From assembly GCF_023283885.1 (NCBI RefSeq), contig NZ_JAKILA010000021.1, forward strand, positions 1-64,000: a stretch of 64,000 nucleotides of DNA. The letters run 5' to 3'. Within the stretch, counting starts at the first letter, position 1; the number at the start of each line of letters is the position of its first letter. The notes under the pieces were generated by a model. It worked only from the letters and a program-made list of their open reading frames with translations. It was not told where the DNA came from and did not search any database. This stretch comes from Shewanella basaltis. GTDB lineage: Bacteria; Pseudomonadota; Gammaproteobacteria; Enterobacterales; Shewanellaceae. Positions 55,242 through 64,000 of the stretch are shown here, piece by piece. The position numbers and the translations under genes are program-made.

Positions 55242-56261
55242 ATGATTCGAGTTGCAATTAATGGTTATGGCCGGATTGGCCGCTCAATTCTTCGTGCATT
55301 GTACGAGTCTGGAAAACGTCAGCAAATTCAGATTGTGGCCATCAATGAGCTCGCAAAACCTGAAGCCATTTGTCATCTTACCCAATATGACACCACTCAT
55401 GGTCGTTTTCAGCACACCGTTAAACTCGATGGTGATAAATTGCTGATTGGCGACGACAGCATTCAATTACTTAACCAAGCTGATGCCAGTGCATTACCTT
55501 GGCGCGATCTTGACATTGACATAGTATATGAAGCCACTGGTAGCTTAATTGACCGTCAAGCTTGCGAAGCGCACATTCAAGCTGGCGCAAAACAAGTGTT
55601 GATTAGTCACCCATCGTCTGCCGATGTGGATGGCACCATTGTATATGGGGTGAATCATGATTTGCTGCGACCTGAGCACACGGTTATTTCAAATGCATCA
55701 TGCACAACTAATTGTATTGTGCCGGTGATTGATGTACTGGACCGGCATTTTGAGGTTAAAAGTGGGGCGATCACCACAATTCACTCGGCAATGAATGACC
55801 AGCAAGTGATTGATGCTTACCATGATGATTTACGACGTACGCGTGCCGCTGGGCAGTCTATCATTCCTGTCGATACCAAATTGGCTCGCGGGATTGAACG
55901 TATTTTGCCGCACATGAAAGATAAATTTGAGGCTATTTCTGTTCGAGTACCGACCATCAATGTGACCGCGATCGATTTATCTGTCACGCTGAATAAAAAA
56001 GTCGATATTGAACAAATCAACAATGTGCTACAACGTGCGTCAAACGGCAGTTTTAATGGTATTTTAGGCTATACTGACGAGCCGTTGGTGTCGTGTGACT
56101 TTAACCACGATCCACGTTCGAGTATTGTTGATGGTACCCAGACACGAGTTAGTGCCGGTCATTTAGTTAAGTTATTACTATGGTGCGATAACGAATGGGG
56201 TTTTGCTAATCGTATGCTTGATACGAGTTTAGCCATGATCCAAGCCAGGCAAACTGACTGA
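55242..56261 (+). CDS. epd: Erythrose-4-phosphate dehydrogenase
   Basis: A GAPDH-like enzyme of 339 residues that oxidises erythrose 4-phosphate toward pyridoxal phosphate synthesis. It opens with the NAD-binding [21 protein letters not shown], and the active cysteine is in [12 protein letters not shown] (about residue 154). Differences from GAPDH, such as the position next to pgk and the shape [13 protein letters not shown], favour Epd. It starts an epd-pgk-fba block as in E. coli. Confidence 0.92.
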   Translation: MIRVAINGYGRIGRSILRALYESGKRQQIQIVAINELAKPEAICHLTQYDTTHGRFQHTVKLDGDKLLIGDDSIQLLNQADASALPWRDLDIDIVYEATGSLIDRQACEAHIQAGAKQVLISHPSSADVDGTIVYGVNHDLLRPEHTVISNASCTTNCIVPVIDVLDRHFEVKSGAITTIHSAMNDQQVIDAYHDDLRRTRAAGQSIIPVDTKLARGIERILPHMKDKFEAISVRVPTINVTAIDLSVTLNKKVDIEQINNVLQRASNGSFNGILGYTDEPLVSCDFNHDPRSSIVDGTQTRVSAGHLVKLLLWCDNEWGFANRMLDTSLAMIQARQTD

Positions 56262-56390
56262 CAAGGTCAAATATTTCAGTAATGGGCAATAAGCCGGTTA
56301 CTCGAGGTGCTTAAAGGTGATGAAGATGCATACAACCTAAGCATATCTCGAAACAAGTTTTGTTTTTAACTTAAAAAGGAAATGCTAATT

Positions 56391-57566
56391 ATGGCAATTA
56401 TTAATATGACAGATTTAGATCTACAAAATAAGCGTGTGCTTATTCGTGAAGATTTAAATGTACCTGTCAGTGACGGTGTGGTGACCAGCGATGCGCGCTT
56501 ACGTGCTTCACTTCCAACCATTGAACTTGCACTTAAAAAAGGCGCCGCCGTGATGGTGATGTCGCATTTAGGTCGCCCGACAGAAGGCGAATTTAATGCT
56601 GAGTATTCAATGCAACCTGTGGTCGACTATTTAGCGAAAGCATTAACTTGCCCAGTGCGTTTAGTCAGTGATTATCTTGATGGTGTTGATGTTAATGTTG
56701 GCGAAGTGGTAGTGTTTGAAAACGTCCGTTTTAACCTAGGTGAAGGGAAAAACGATGACACATTAGCCAAGAAAATGGCGGCATTGTGTGACGTATACGT
56801 GATGGATGCCTTTGGTACCGCACACCGCGCTCAAGCCTCTACCCACGGCGTGGGTGTATATGCACCTGTTGCCTGCGCCGGCCCGTTATTAGCGCAAGAA
56901 TTAGACGCTTTAGGTAAAGCGTTAGATAATCCTGCTCGCCCAATGGTGGCTATTGTGGGTGGGTCAAAAGTATCAACTAAGCTCACGGTACTTGAAAGTT
57001 TATCTACAAAAGTAGATCAATTAGTTGTTGGCGGTGGCATTGCAAATACCTTTATTGCTGCCGCGGGCCATAAAGTCGGTAAATCATTATTTGAAGCCGA
57101 TTTAGTTGAAGAAGCAAAGCGTCTTGTGGCTAATGCGCAAAGCCGTGGTGGCGACATTCCGGTGCCAACGGATGTGGTCGTTGCCAGTGAGTTTAGCCCA
57201 ACAGCTGCGGCAACGCTTAAGTCAGTGACGGATGTGACCGATGGCGATATGATTTTTGATATTGGTCCAGATAGTGCAGAAGCGCTGGCAAAAATAATTG
57301 AACAAGCTGGTACGATAGTCTGGAATGGCCCTGTGGGCGTATTCGAGTTTGATCAATTTGGTGAAGGCACTAAACGTATTGCGCAAGCAATTGCTGAGTC
57401 AAAAGCTTTTTCTATTGCGGGCGGTGGCGACACCCTTGCAGCAGTAGATAAATATAATATTGCTGACAAAGTGTCTTACATCTCTACTGGAGGTGGTGCT
57501 TTCCTTGAGTTTTTAGAAGGTAAAGAGTTACCCGCAGTCGCAATGCTTGAAAAACGTGGCGCTTAA
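56391..57566 (+). CDS. pgk: Phosphoglycerate kinase
   Basis: Glycolytic enzyme of 391 residues that transfers phosphate from 1,3-bisphosphoglycerate to ADP. Motifs are [35 protein letters not shown] and the C-terminal [15 protein letters not shown] chose the ATG at 56391, ten bases after AAGGA; the upstream ATG at 56382 is too close to it. It lies 129 bases after epd. Confidence 0.96.
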   Translation: MAIINMTDLDLQNKRVLIREDLNVPVSDGVVTSDARLRASLPTIELALKKGAAVMVMSHLGRPTEGEFNAEYSMQPVVDYLAKALTCPVRLVSDYLDGVDVNVGEVVVFENVRFNLGEGKNDDTLAKKMAALCDVYVMDAFGTAHRAQASTHGVGVYAPVACAGPLLAQELDALGKALDNPARPMVAIVGGSKVSTKLTVLESLSTKVDQLVVGGGIANTFIAAAGHKVGKSLFEADLVEEAKRLVANAQSRGGDIPVPTDVVVASEFSPTAAATLKSVTDVTDGDMIFDIGPDSAEALAKIIEQAGTIVWNGPVGVFEFDQFGEGTKRIAQAIAESKAFSIAGGGDTLAAVDKYNIADKVSYISTGGGAFLEFLEGKELPAVAMLEKRGA

Positions 57567-57712
57567 GTTCACGTCTTAAGTTATTGCAAAAAATATAATT
57601 ATTATAATAAAACACGCTGTTATAGCCTAAAGGAATGAGGTTGTGACAGCGTTAAAATCTGTCCAAACGATAGCGACCTAGGTGAGCAATCACCCTATTA
57701 ATGGAGAACAAA

Positions 57713-58777
57713 ATGGCTCTTATCTCTCTACGACAATTGCTTGATCATGCTGCTGAGCATGGTTATGGCGTCCCTGCATTTAACGTGAATAACCTCGAGC
57801 AAATGCGTGCAATTATGCAAGCGGCTGAAGCAACAGACAGCCCTGTGATTGTGCAAGCATCAGCTGGTGCACGTAAATATGCCCGCCCACAGTTTTTAAA
57901 ATATCTGATGGCTGCAGCTCTTGAGCAATATCCGGATATTCCGGTCTGTATTCATCAGGACCATGGCACCGACCCTGATATTTGTCAGCGTTCAATTCAG
58001 CTAGGCATGTCATCTGTGATGATGGACGGCTCGTTAATGGCTGACGGTAAAACACCTGCATCGTACGAATATAACGTTGATGTCACTCGCCGTACTGTTG
58101 CATTCGCTCACGCTTGTGGAGTGTCAGTTGAGGGTGAAATTGGCTGTTTAGGCAGCTTAGAAACCGGGATGGCCGGTGAAGAAGACGGCGTAGGCGCAGA
58201 AGGTGTGTTGAGCCATGATCAACTGTTAACCACTCCTGAAGAAGCCGCTCGCTTTGTTGCTGACACCCATGTGGATGCATTAGCCATTGCAATTGGTACT
58301 AGCCACGGTGCTTACAAGTTTAGCCGTAAACCTACTGGTGATGTGTTGCGTATTGATCGCATTAAAGAGATCCATGCGCGTATTCCAAATACCCATTTGG
58401 TTATGCATGGCTCTTCATCTGTGCCGCAAGAATGGTTGCAAATCATTAACCAATATGGCGGTGCAATTCCAGAAACTTATGGTGTGCCATTAGAAGAAAT
58501 CGTTGAAGGCATTAAGCACGGTGTGCGTAAGGTCAACATCGATACTGATTTACGTTTAGCCTCAACCGGTGCTATTCGTAAGTTTTTGGCCGAACATCCT
58601 GCTGAGTTTGATCCACGTAAATTCTTAAAAGCATCGATGGAAGCAATGGCAGACATTTGTACGACGCGTTACGAAGCGTTTGGTTGTGCGGGTATGGCGT
58701 CTAAAATTAAGCCTAAGTCTTTACAGGCTATGTATAAAGCGTATCAATCTGGTGAACTTGATCCAAAAATCATGTAA
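57713..58777 (+). CDS. fba: Class II fructose-bisphosphate aldolase
   Basis: A zinc-dependent aldolase of 354 residues, the usual class IIB size. Zinc and substrate residues lie in [29 protein letters not shown] and VMHGSSSVP, and the C-terminal [15 protein letters not shown] is characteristic. The ATG at 57713 has GGAG upstream. It ends the glycolytic block and is followed by a long hairpin terminator. Confidence 0.96.
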   Translation: MALISLRQLLDHAAEHGYGVPAFNVNNLEQMRAIMQAAEATDSPVIVQASAGARKYARPQFLKYLMAAALEQYPDIPVCIHQDHGTDPDICQRSIQLGMSSVMMDGSLMADGKTPASYEYNVDVTRRTVAFAHACGVSVEGEIGCLGSLETGMAGEEDGVGAEGVLSHDQLLTTPEEAARFVADTHVDALAIAIGTSHGAYKFSRKPTGDVLRIDRIKEIHARIPNTHLVMHGSSSVPQEWLQIINQYGGAIPETYGVPLEEIVEGIKHGVRKVNIDTDLRLASTGAIRKFLAEHPAEFDPRKFLKASMEAMADICTTRYEAFGCAGMASKIKPKSLQAMYKAYQSGELDPKIM

Positions 58778-58801
58778 ACCAAGTTAGGCAATATTGTTAT
58801 G

Positions 58802-58836
58802 AAATGGCCCACTGAATCCAGTGGGCCATTTTTTTG
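58802..58836 (+). terminator. Terminator after fba
   Basis: AAATGGCCCACTG pairs with CAGTGGGCCATTT around AATC, followed by a T tract. Confidence 0.92.
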
Positions 58837-58962
58837 TAAATAAATTACGAAAAATGTTGTTTTTTTAAACGTCATCACGCATGATCTGCGCCCTTAAAAT
58901 GTCATCATTTATTGATATAACCTTGTATTAATCTCAACGTTAACTTCACAGTAGACCACGTT

Positions 58963-60303
58963 ATGCATTCCAGTTCAGAAAAGCCTTTATCTTTATTTTC
59001 ATTAACTTGGCCCTTGTTTGTTGATTTTGCACTGCATTTTTTAACTGCGGCTATGAACACCTTTATGATCAGTCATGTGTCATATCAAGGCGTGGCGGCT
59101 TTGTCGGTCGGCAACATGGTGTTTGAATTGGCGATTACGTTATTTAGTTTCGTGAGTATTGGTGCAAGTGTGGTGATCACCCAGTATTTAGGATCGCAAA
59201 ATAAATCTGCAGCCAGTGCGGTGGTGTATTCGTCTATTGGGTTTAATTTTTTAGTGGGACTTGTGGCTGCCATTGGCATTTTAACGGGCGCCACAGTTAT
59301 GTTAACGCTAATGAATTTACCCGCAGAGCTCATGGCAGATGGCGAGTTGTACCTCAATATTGTGGGTTTGTGCCTTATTCCTGAAGCCATGGCAATGTGT
59401 TTAGCTGCAGGCATGCGAGCTCATGGATTTACTCAGCAGGCAATGTGGGTCACGTTGTCGATGAATATCATCACCTTTGTTGGTAACTTATTATTACTTT
59501 ATGGCTGGTTTGGTATACCACAAATGGGCGTTGCTGGTGTTGCGATTAGCACCGTTGTGGGGCGATTAGTCGGTATGACAATTATGGCTGTGTTGTTTGT
59601 GCGCTATACCGGTATAAAGATACATATTCCAAGCATTTTGCGTCCAGAGCTGAAGATGCTAAAAAAAGTGTTCCATATTGGTTTGCCTGCCGCAGGGGAA
59701 AACGTGTCATGGATGTTGCAATTTATGGTGGTGACTTCCTTTGTGGGGTTAATGGGCGATAAAGCGCTTGCTGCACAGTCGTTATATTTTCAAATTTGTA
59801 TGTTTATTTTACTGTTTGGTTTATCGATTGGCATAGGTAACGAAATTATTATTGGGCATATGGTGGGGGCTAAAAAGCTAAAAGCGGCAGAGCACCAAAT
59901 GTATCGCGCATTAAAATTAGGGCTGATTGTCACCACTGTTGTGGCGTTATTTGTTGCGGTTTGGGGCCCTAATCTTGTGAGCCTATTTACCGATGAAGCT
60001 GACATCGCCTTACTTGTTGGTCAATTATTTATACTCACTTTGGTGATGGAGCCAGGTAGAACATTTAACCTTGTAGTTATTAATGCATTAAGGGCCAGTG
60101 GTGATGCTAAGTTTCCGTTTTTTATGGGCTTATTTTCAATGTGGTGTATTGCGGTCCCTGGCGCTTATGTACTTGGTATTCATTATGAATTTGGCCTGTT
60201 AGGTGTTTGGGCTGCCTTAGCATTAGATGAGTGGGTAAGAGGGTTGGCAATGTTGTGGCGCTGGCGAAGTGGGCGTTGGCAAACTAAGAGCCTTGTGGCC
60301 TAG
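58963..60303 (+). CDS. MATE family multidrug/sodium exporter
   Basis: A 446-residue membrane protein with about twelve hydrophobic segments arranged as two related halves. The first half has FLTAAMNTFMISHVSYQGVAALSVGNM and the second LPAAGENVSWMLQFMVVTSFVGLMGDKALAAQS, the usual MATE halves. Such exporters use a sodium or proton gradient to expel cationic compounds. The substrate is not known. The gene stands alone, and no regulator lies beside it. Confidence 0.87.
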   Translation: MHSSSEKPLSLFSLTWPLFVDFALHFLTAAMNTFMISHVSYQGVAALSVGNMVFELAITLFSFVSIGASVVITQYLGSQNKSAASAVVYSSIGFNFLVGLVAAIGILTGATVMLTLMNLPAELMADGELYLNIVGLCLIPEAMAMCLAAGMRAHGFTQQAMWVTLSMNIITFVGNLLLLYGWFGIPQMGVAGVAISTVVGRLVGMTIMAVLFVRYTGIKIHIPSILRPELKMLKKVFHIGLPAAGENVSWMLQFMVVTSFVGLMGDKALAAQSLYFQICMFILLFGLSIGIGNEIIIGHMVGAKKLKAAEHQMYRALKLGLIVTTVVALFVAVWGPNLVSLFTDEADIALLVGQLFILTLVMEPGRTFNLVVINALRASGDAKFPFFMGLFSMWCIAVPGAYVLGIHYEFGLLGVWAALALDEWVRGLAMLWRWRSGRWQTKSLVA

Positions 60304-60487
60304 CGCAGATTACATGGTGATTACAGACGGGGTTAATGCTGATAGATCACTGTTAATGTATTTTGTTTAATGTTGATTTACGTCACATTTTTTTCAATCC
60401 ACTCGCTAAAATGATAGTATTTGGGCAAATTTGAACAAGATAGCCATTTAGACGTTTTTGTAAACCGTAAATAAAGGACGAAATGAC

Positions 60488-61228
60488 ATGAAGAAACTGC
60501 TACTGACTGCAGCTATTACACTGGCCATGCCATTTGCAGCACATGCTGGAAGTGAATTTGTTGAAGGCGATGCGACATTCGCAGGCGAAGCCGAATTAGG
60601 CGCCACACTCACTACAGGTAATACCGATACCTCTTCTTTTAAAGCGCGTTTAGCGTTAAAACAAGAGTTAGGCGATTGGGAAAACCAATATGTAGCAGAA
60701 GGGTTATACAAAGAAGATACTGACGAAGTGACCGCTAAACGCTACTTTTTAGGCGTGCAGGGGGACTATCAAATTGATGATGTGAGTTATTTATTTGCTA
60801 ACACTAACTATGAAGTTGATCCATTCACTGGTTATGATTTTACCTCTACCACTTCAGCGGGTTACGGTCATCGCTTTATCGATACCGACAGAATGTCGTT
60901 AAAAGCAGAAGCGGGTCCTGGTTATATCTATCAACAACTTGATGATGAGTTATCTGTGTCAGAAGGTTATGACAGTGATGACAGTGTTGTTGTTCACGCC
61001 GTGGTTGACTTTCAAACTAAGCTTGGCGAGTCGTCAAAATTTCAACAGAAATTTGTCGCCGACTGGGGTGAAAAACTCGATGCACGTTCTGAAACATCGT
61101 TAACGGCAAATATCATCGGCGCTCTGGCAATGAAGTTTGCTGTGATTGTTCGTTATAACAGTGATCCGCTAGATGCAAAAGAAAGCACCGACACTGAAAC
61201 TAACATGACATTACTTTATTCTTTTTAA
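60488..61228 (+). CDS. DUF481 outer-membrane beta-barrel protein
   Basis: A 246-residue protein with a signal peptide (LLLTAAITLAMPFAAHAGS) and the DUF481 pattern of transmembrane strands: GEAELGATLTTGNTDTSSFKARLAL near the N-terminus and DTETNMTLLYSF at the end, whose final aromatic residue suits outer-membrane insertion. It is probably a porin-like salt-stress protein (YdiY group). It has an AAAGGACG ribosome site and ends in a terminator. Confidence 0.85.
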   Translation: MKKLLLTAAITLAMPFAAHAGSEFVEGDATFAGEAELGATLTTGNTDTSSFKARLALKQELGDWENQYVAEGLYKEDTDEVTAKRYFLGVQGDYQIDDVSYLFANTNYEVDPFTGYDFTSTTSAGYGHRFIDTDRMSLKAEAGPGYIYQQLDDELSVSEGYDSDDSVVVHAVVDFQTKLGESSKFQQKFVADWGEKLDARSETSLTANIIGALAMKFAVIVRYNSDPLDAKESTDTETNMTLLYSF

Positions 61229-61247
61229 ATAATGTGAATGATCTTAG

Positions 61248-61272
61248 AAAGCTGGCTTAGCCAGCTTTTTTT
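61248..61272 (+). terminator. Terminator after the DUF481 gene
   Basis: AAAGCTGGC pairs with GCCAGCTTT around TTA, followed by a T tract. Confidence 0.88.
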
Positions 61273-61471
61273 ATGTCTTTATTATGGCCTTAGCGTATTA
61301 GCGTTCACTGTATTTGTAATCATGCAATGATATCTGGCTCAAAAAACGCCTCATATTCGAGCTAAGCTTCACGAAACCATCATTTTTTTACATGATTTAA
61401 GATCATTTAACCATAAGTAAATGGCTTTAGGAGTATACTTTTTCTATCAGTAGCGGCGCTGAGAAAGGACG

Positions 61472-62218
61472 ATGCAAATAGGATGTTGTTGGTTTGATAC
61501 TGAGCGGCATTTGTTGGTTGATCAAGCAAAATCGACTCAGTGGCATTTAAACGTTAATGAATATTGGGTGCTTACTCAATTGGTTCAGCATCGTGGCCAG
61601 GTTGTGCCATTAAGTCAGTTAGACACTGTCGATATATCAGGTAATGCAGCCCATCAACTCACTCATACTGAATTGGTTGGTATTATATATCATCTCATCG
61701 ATTACCTCTGTGCCAGTCATCATGACTTAATCGAGTACATTCCTGATCAAGGGGTTATTTTGTATCCCACCACCCCAATTAAGCATCCCAGAGTACTTGA
61801 ACTTCCTAATCGTTTACTATCATTGGGGCAATATGGCGTCATTATTGGCACATTGTTAGCTATGTTGTTTTTTTTGTGGTCACATATTAATCCGCCTTGG
61901 TTTACTAAAGCAGACGTGCTGCGTCAGGTGATGACGTCAAGCGGTAAGGTTATTCAGTTATCTGTGTTTGACAGCCACACACCACAAGATGCCATTTTAC
62001 ATGCCGATTGTTTATCTACGCAGTTACGCTTGTGTCATGATGTGCATTGGGATGCTATTTATGCAGCAATTTCCGCTGATCGACATTATGTGAGTGTTCT
62101 GCTGACTCAATCGACAAAAACGGATTGGCTATATAAAAATCTCAAAATTAGAGTCGACAACATGCACTCGCCATTTATGACCCAAGAGTGGCTGCATAAG
62201 GTGCACATTTGTGGCTAA
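61472..62218 (+). CDS. ToxR-like membrane-bound transcription regulator
   Basis: A 248-residue regulator with a cytoplasmic winged-helix domain (about residues 20-105: NEYWVLTQLVQHRGQVVPLSQL), one transmembrane helix (121-137) and a periplasmic domain carrying cysteines in HADCLSTQLRLCHD. This order is that of ToxR from Vibrio, which binds DNA while anchored in the membrane. It overlaps the next gene by eight bases. AAAGGA precedes the ATG. The target genes are unknown; I found no virulence gene nearby. Confidence 0.78.
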   Translation: MQIGCCWFDTERHLLVDQAKSTQWHLNVNEYWVLTQLVQHRGQVVPLSQLDTVDISGNAAHQLTHTELVGIIYHLIDYLCASHHDLIEYIPDQGVILYPTTPIKHPRVLELPNRLLSLGQYGVIIGTLLAMLFFLWSHINPPWFTKADVLRQVMTSSGKVIQLSVFDSHTPQDAILHADCLSTQLRLCHDVHWDAIYAAISADRHYVSVLLTQSTKTDWLYKNLKIRVDNMHSPFMTQEWLHKVHICG

Positions 62219-62801
62219 GTTACTTTTACGTTCTTACCGATGGCGTAAACGTATTCGCCGTTTTGTGCTATCCAAGCACGGCAAGCTAGCATGTGTGATT
62301 AGTTTAATGTTCGTGGTCTTTGGCGCAACCAGTGCGCTTGAGCAATTTTCAACCCCAAATCATGTATGGCAGTTTTCTTGTCATGCAGACAGTTATTTCG
62401 CTGATTTTCAGCCCCTTACCGAGCCAGATGAGTTAATGCTGATTGTGAATATAGAACACGAACAAGCGCAGTTGCATTATCAGCTTCAATCTGGCGCTTC
62501 TTTGTCCGAGTATGCTGTGATGCAGGGGGCAGTTAGGCAGGTGGATTTAGGTTCATCAAGTTACCTGCTTGCGCTCAATGTAAAAACATTGCAGTGGCAA
62601 GAGGGCAGTGCCTTACATCCATACTTACTTAATGAGTTAACCTTTGCCTCGCCAGAGCTTAAACTCAATGATGATGTCTCCATTGAGTTGCAAATACTTA
62701 ACATTGATCGCGAACATTCTCGGGCAATGTTAACGTTTAATCCCAGCAATAGTTTATGGTCTTGTAAGATAATCCCGGCAGTTGTGCCTCAGCCACATTG
62801 A
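62211..62801 (+). CDS. ToxS-like periplasmic partner protein
   Basis: A 196-residue protein with a basic N-terminus, one transmembrane helix (about residues 26-43) and a periplasmic region with little family signature. The start codon is GTG and overlaps the ToxR-like gene by eight bases. The topology and order copy toxR-toxS, where ToxS stabilises ToxR, so a similar role is likely. The sequence itself is too diverged for me to confirm the family. Confidence 0.6.
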   Translation: MAKLLLRSYRWRKRIRRFVLSKHGKLACVISLMFVVFGATSALEQFSTPNHVWQFSCHADSYFADFQPLTEPDELMLIVNIEHEQAQLHYQLQSGASLSEYAVMQGAVRQVDLGSSSYLLALNVKTLQWQEGSALHPYLLNELTFASPELKLNDDVSIELQILNIDREHSRAMLTFNPSNSLWSCKIIPAVVPQPH

Positions 62802-62868
62802 ATAAATTCATCATTAGGTTACTATCGATGATATCGATGAAACTTTAAATGGTATGTAAGTTAAAACA

Positions 62869-64000
62869 GTGGCAAAAGTTAAAGTAAAACAAGAAGAAGC
62901 ATTATCAATTAAATTTAGTCATCAAATGGCGCCAGGGGATCAGCGTGCCTTCGATTTATACTTCTATCTCCCGACAGAAATGGGCATTGGCTCTCATACG
63001 CTAGATGAAGATGAGTACTACCATAGCGGCATTCTTGGTCGTCGCTCTTATTATTCTAAAGGTTTACATCTGCCATTAGTTCAATCTCGTTTTGTCAGTT
63101 TAAACAAACGAACCCTTGAAGAATTTCGTTTATATCTTAATTTATTTGCTTATCAATTTGCCGTTGCCATTGAAACCGATGGTAAAGAATTGCGCCAAAA
63201 GACAGATACCAGTGAGTTTTATATGGCACTGGACGAGCTGTGTGATGTGGTTATCCAGCTGCTTAAAAAGTTTCGCCGTAATGAACCGAGCGATCCTAAG
63301 TGGAAGTCATACTTTGAGCATGCTGATAATTATCTTTCGTGGTTTTGTGAGCAGCAATTGCTAAAAACTTTAGCGTACGCGCCTCGTAGTGCTGATTTCA
63401 GTGAAGTGAAAGACAAGGTGCTTAACTTGTGTCGCAGTGAAAATCACTATCGTGAGCAGGTGTGTAAATATAATTCGTTGCAAACTCAGCAAGATCCTAA
63501 TCGGATTTCTAATAAAATGTTGCTGCTACGTCGTTTAATTCAACAAGGTGTTGTGTTAAAAGAAGAGCTAAAACCACTGGGTGTAGGCTTAAAAAAGTTT
63601 GTTACAGGTCTAGCTACTGGGCTGGTTATGCTCGTGGTGTCTGCATTAATTATTAAAGCTCAGGGTTTTTTTAACGGACTAACGTTAACCTTATTGCTCA
63701 CTCTTGCTGTGATTTATGGTTTTAGGGAAATTTTTAAAGAGGACTTTCGCAACGCCATGTGGCGCTTTATTCAACGAGGACGTCCTCGCTGGAGCCGTAT
63801 ATTGCGTGACACGACTACCCAAGCAATTGTCGCTAAACAATTAGTTTGGCTTGAGTTTATGCGTTCGCAAGACATTCCTGAAACGGTGGCCGAAATCATG
63901 AAGCAGCGGCACAGTCAAAATAAAGTTGACTCAACAGTGCTGCATTACCGTATCGCCACAAAAGTGACGAATAAACCGTTTGAAGCGGGATACTCTCAAA
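62869..64000 (+). CDS. Membrane protein of unknown function, 3' end outside the window
   Basis: An open frame starts at GTG 62869 and runs without stop to the window edge, giving 377 residues so far. The N-terminal 235 residues are soluble (opening MAKVKVKQEEALSIKF). Two hydrophobic segments follow close together, FVTGLATGLVMLVVSALII and TLTLLLTLAVIYGF. After that comes a basic stretch WRFIQRGRPRWSRIL. The only in-frame ATG upstream (62854) is followed at once by a stop. It does not resemble a family I know. The layout suggests an inner-membrane anchor with large cytoplasmic domains on both sides. Confidence 0.75.
   Translation, partial: MAKVKVKQEEALSIKFSHQMAPGDQRAFDLYFYLPTEMGIGSHTLDEDEYYHSGILGRRSYYSKGLHLPLVQSRFVSLNKRTLEEFRLYLNLFAYQFAVAIETDGKELRQKTDTSEFYMALDELCDVVIQLLKKFRRNEPSDPKWKSYFEHADNYLSWFCEQQLLKTLAYAPRSADFSEVKDKVLNLCRSENHYREQVCKYNSLQTQQDPNRISNKMLLLRRLIQQGVVLKEELKPLGVGLKKFVTGLATGLVMLVVSALIIKAQGFFNGLTLTLLLTLAVIYGFREIFKEDFRNAMWRFIQRGRPRWSRILRDTTTQAIVAKQLVWLEFMRSQDIPETVAEIMKQRHSQNKVDSTVLHYRIATKVTNKPFEAGYSQ

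Overview
The window looks like a chromosomal segment of a marine gammaproteobacterium, most likely a fairly low-GC Shewanella. Three things point there: a pentahaem nitrite reductase nrfA beside a divergent narQ-narP pair, a metK / tkt-epd-pgk-fba glycolysis block, and a Fur-type iron ABC cluster next to a DyP peroxidase. The genus assignment rests on remembered gene orders and protein resemblance, not on a database search. I saw no rRNA, tRNA, CRISPR array or prophage.

Layout. 1-1062: end of a small repeat element and outer-membrane phospholipase A. 1309-6974: sulfate assimilation (SUMT for sirohaem, cysD, cysN, a DASS/TrkA-C anion transporter, cysC). 7068-15626: mixed housekeeping genes (FliB-like lysine methylase, an M19 dipeptidase-like protein that has lost metal ligands, the csdA-csdE sulfur-transfer pair, an aldo/keto reductase, yjjX-GNAT, a beta-helix repeat protein, RNase HI). 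15720-24334: envelope genes (M1 aminopeptidase lipoprotein, LpoB-like and COG3014-like lipoproteins behind a peptide deformylase, slyX, a WD40 lipoprotein, fkpA, a ZntB-like transporter). 25079-31651: yacL, narP-narQ, nrfA, then the nitrogen-control pair glnK-amtB behind a sigma-54-like promoter and an NtrC-like site. 31858-39452: periplasmic proteins, aroG, a newly called 58-residue ORF, an Atm1-like ABC exporter and two small unknown proteins. 39579-40475: a four-layer nest of small transposable elements. 40490-48723: an FMN glutamate-synthase-like protein, a DUF5610 protein, ferredoxin-NADP reductase, the fbpABC-type iron importer and a DyP peroxidase. 48789-58777: argR, acetyltransferases, metK, tkt, epd, pgk, fba. 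58963-64000: a MATE exporter, a DUF481 outer-membrane protein, a ToxR/ToxS-like pair and a membrane protein cut by the window edge.

Regulation visible in the DNA agrees with gene function: a 7-2-7 NarP-type site before nrfA, NtrC and sigma-54 motifs before glnK, a Fur-like box before the iron importer, a perfect ARG box before argR and tandem Met boxes before metK.

The most novel material is the repeat DNA. One family (F1) is about 196 bp, has 18-bp terminal inverted repeats and makes 4-bp target duplications. It has inserted into itself, and the resulting 397-bp compound has apparently moved as a unit, since two copies have different flanking duplications. A second family (F2) is about 287 bp. 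At 39.6-40.5 kb, F1, F2, F1 and F1 are nested four deep, each layer with its own 4-bp duplication. No transposase for either family is in the window.
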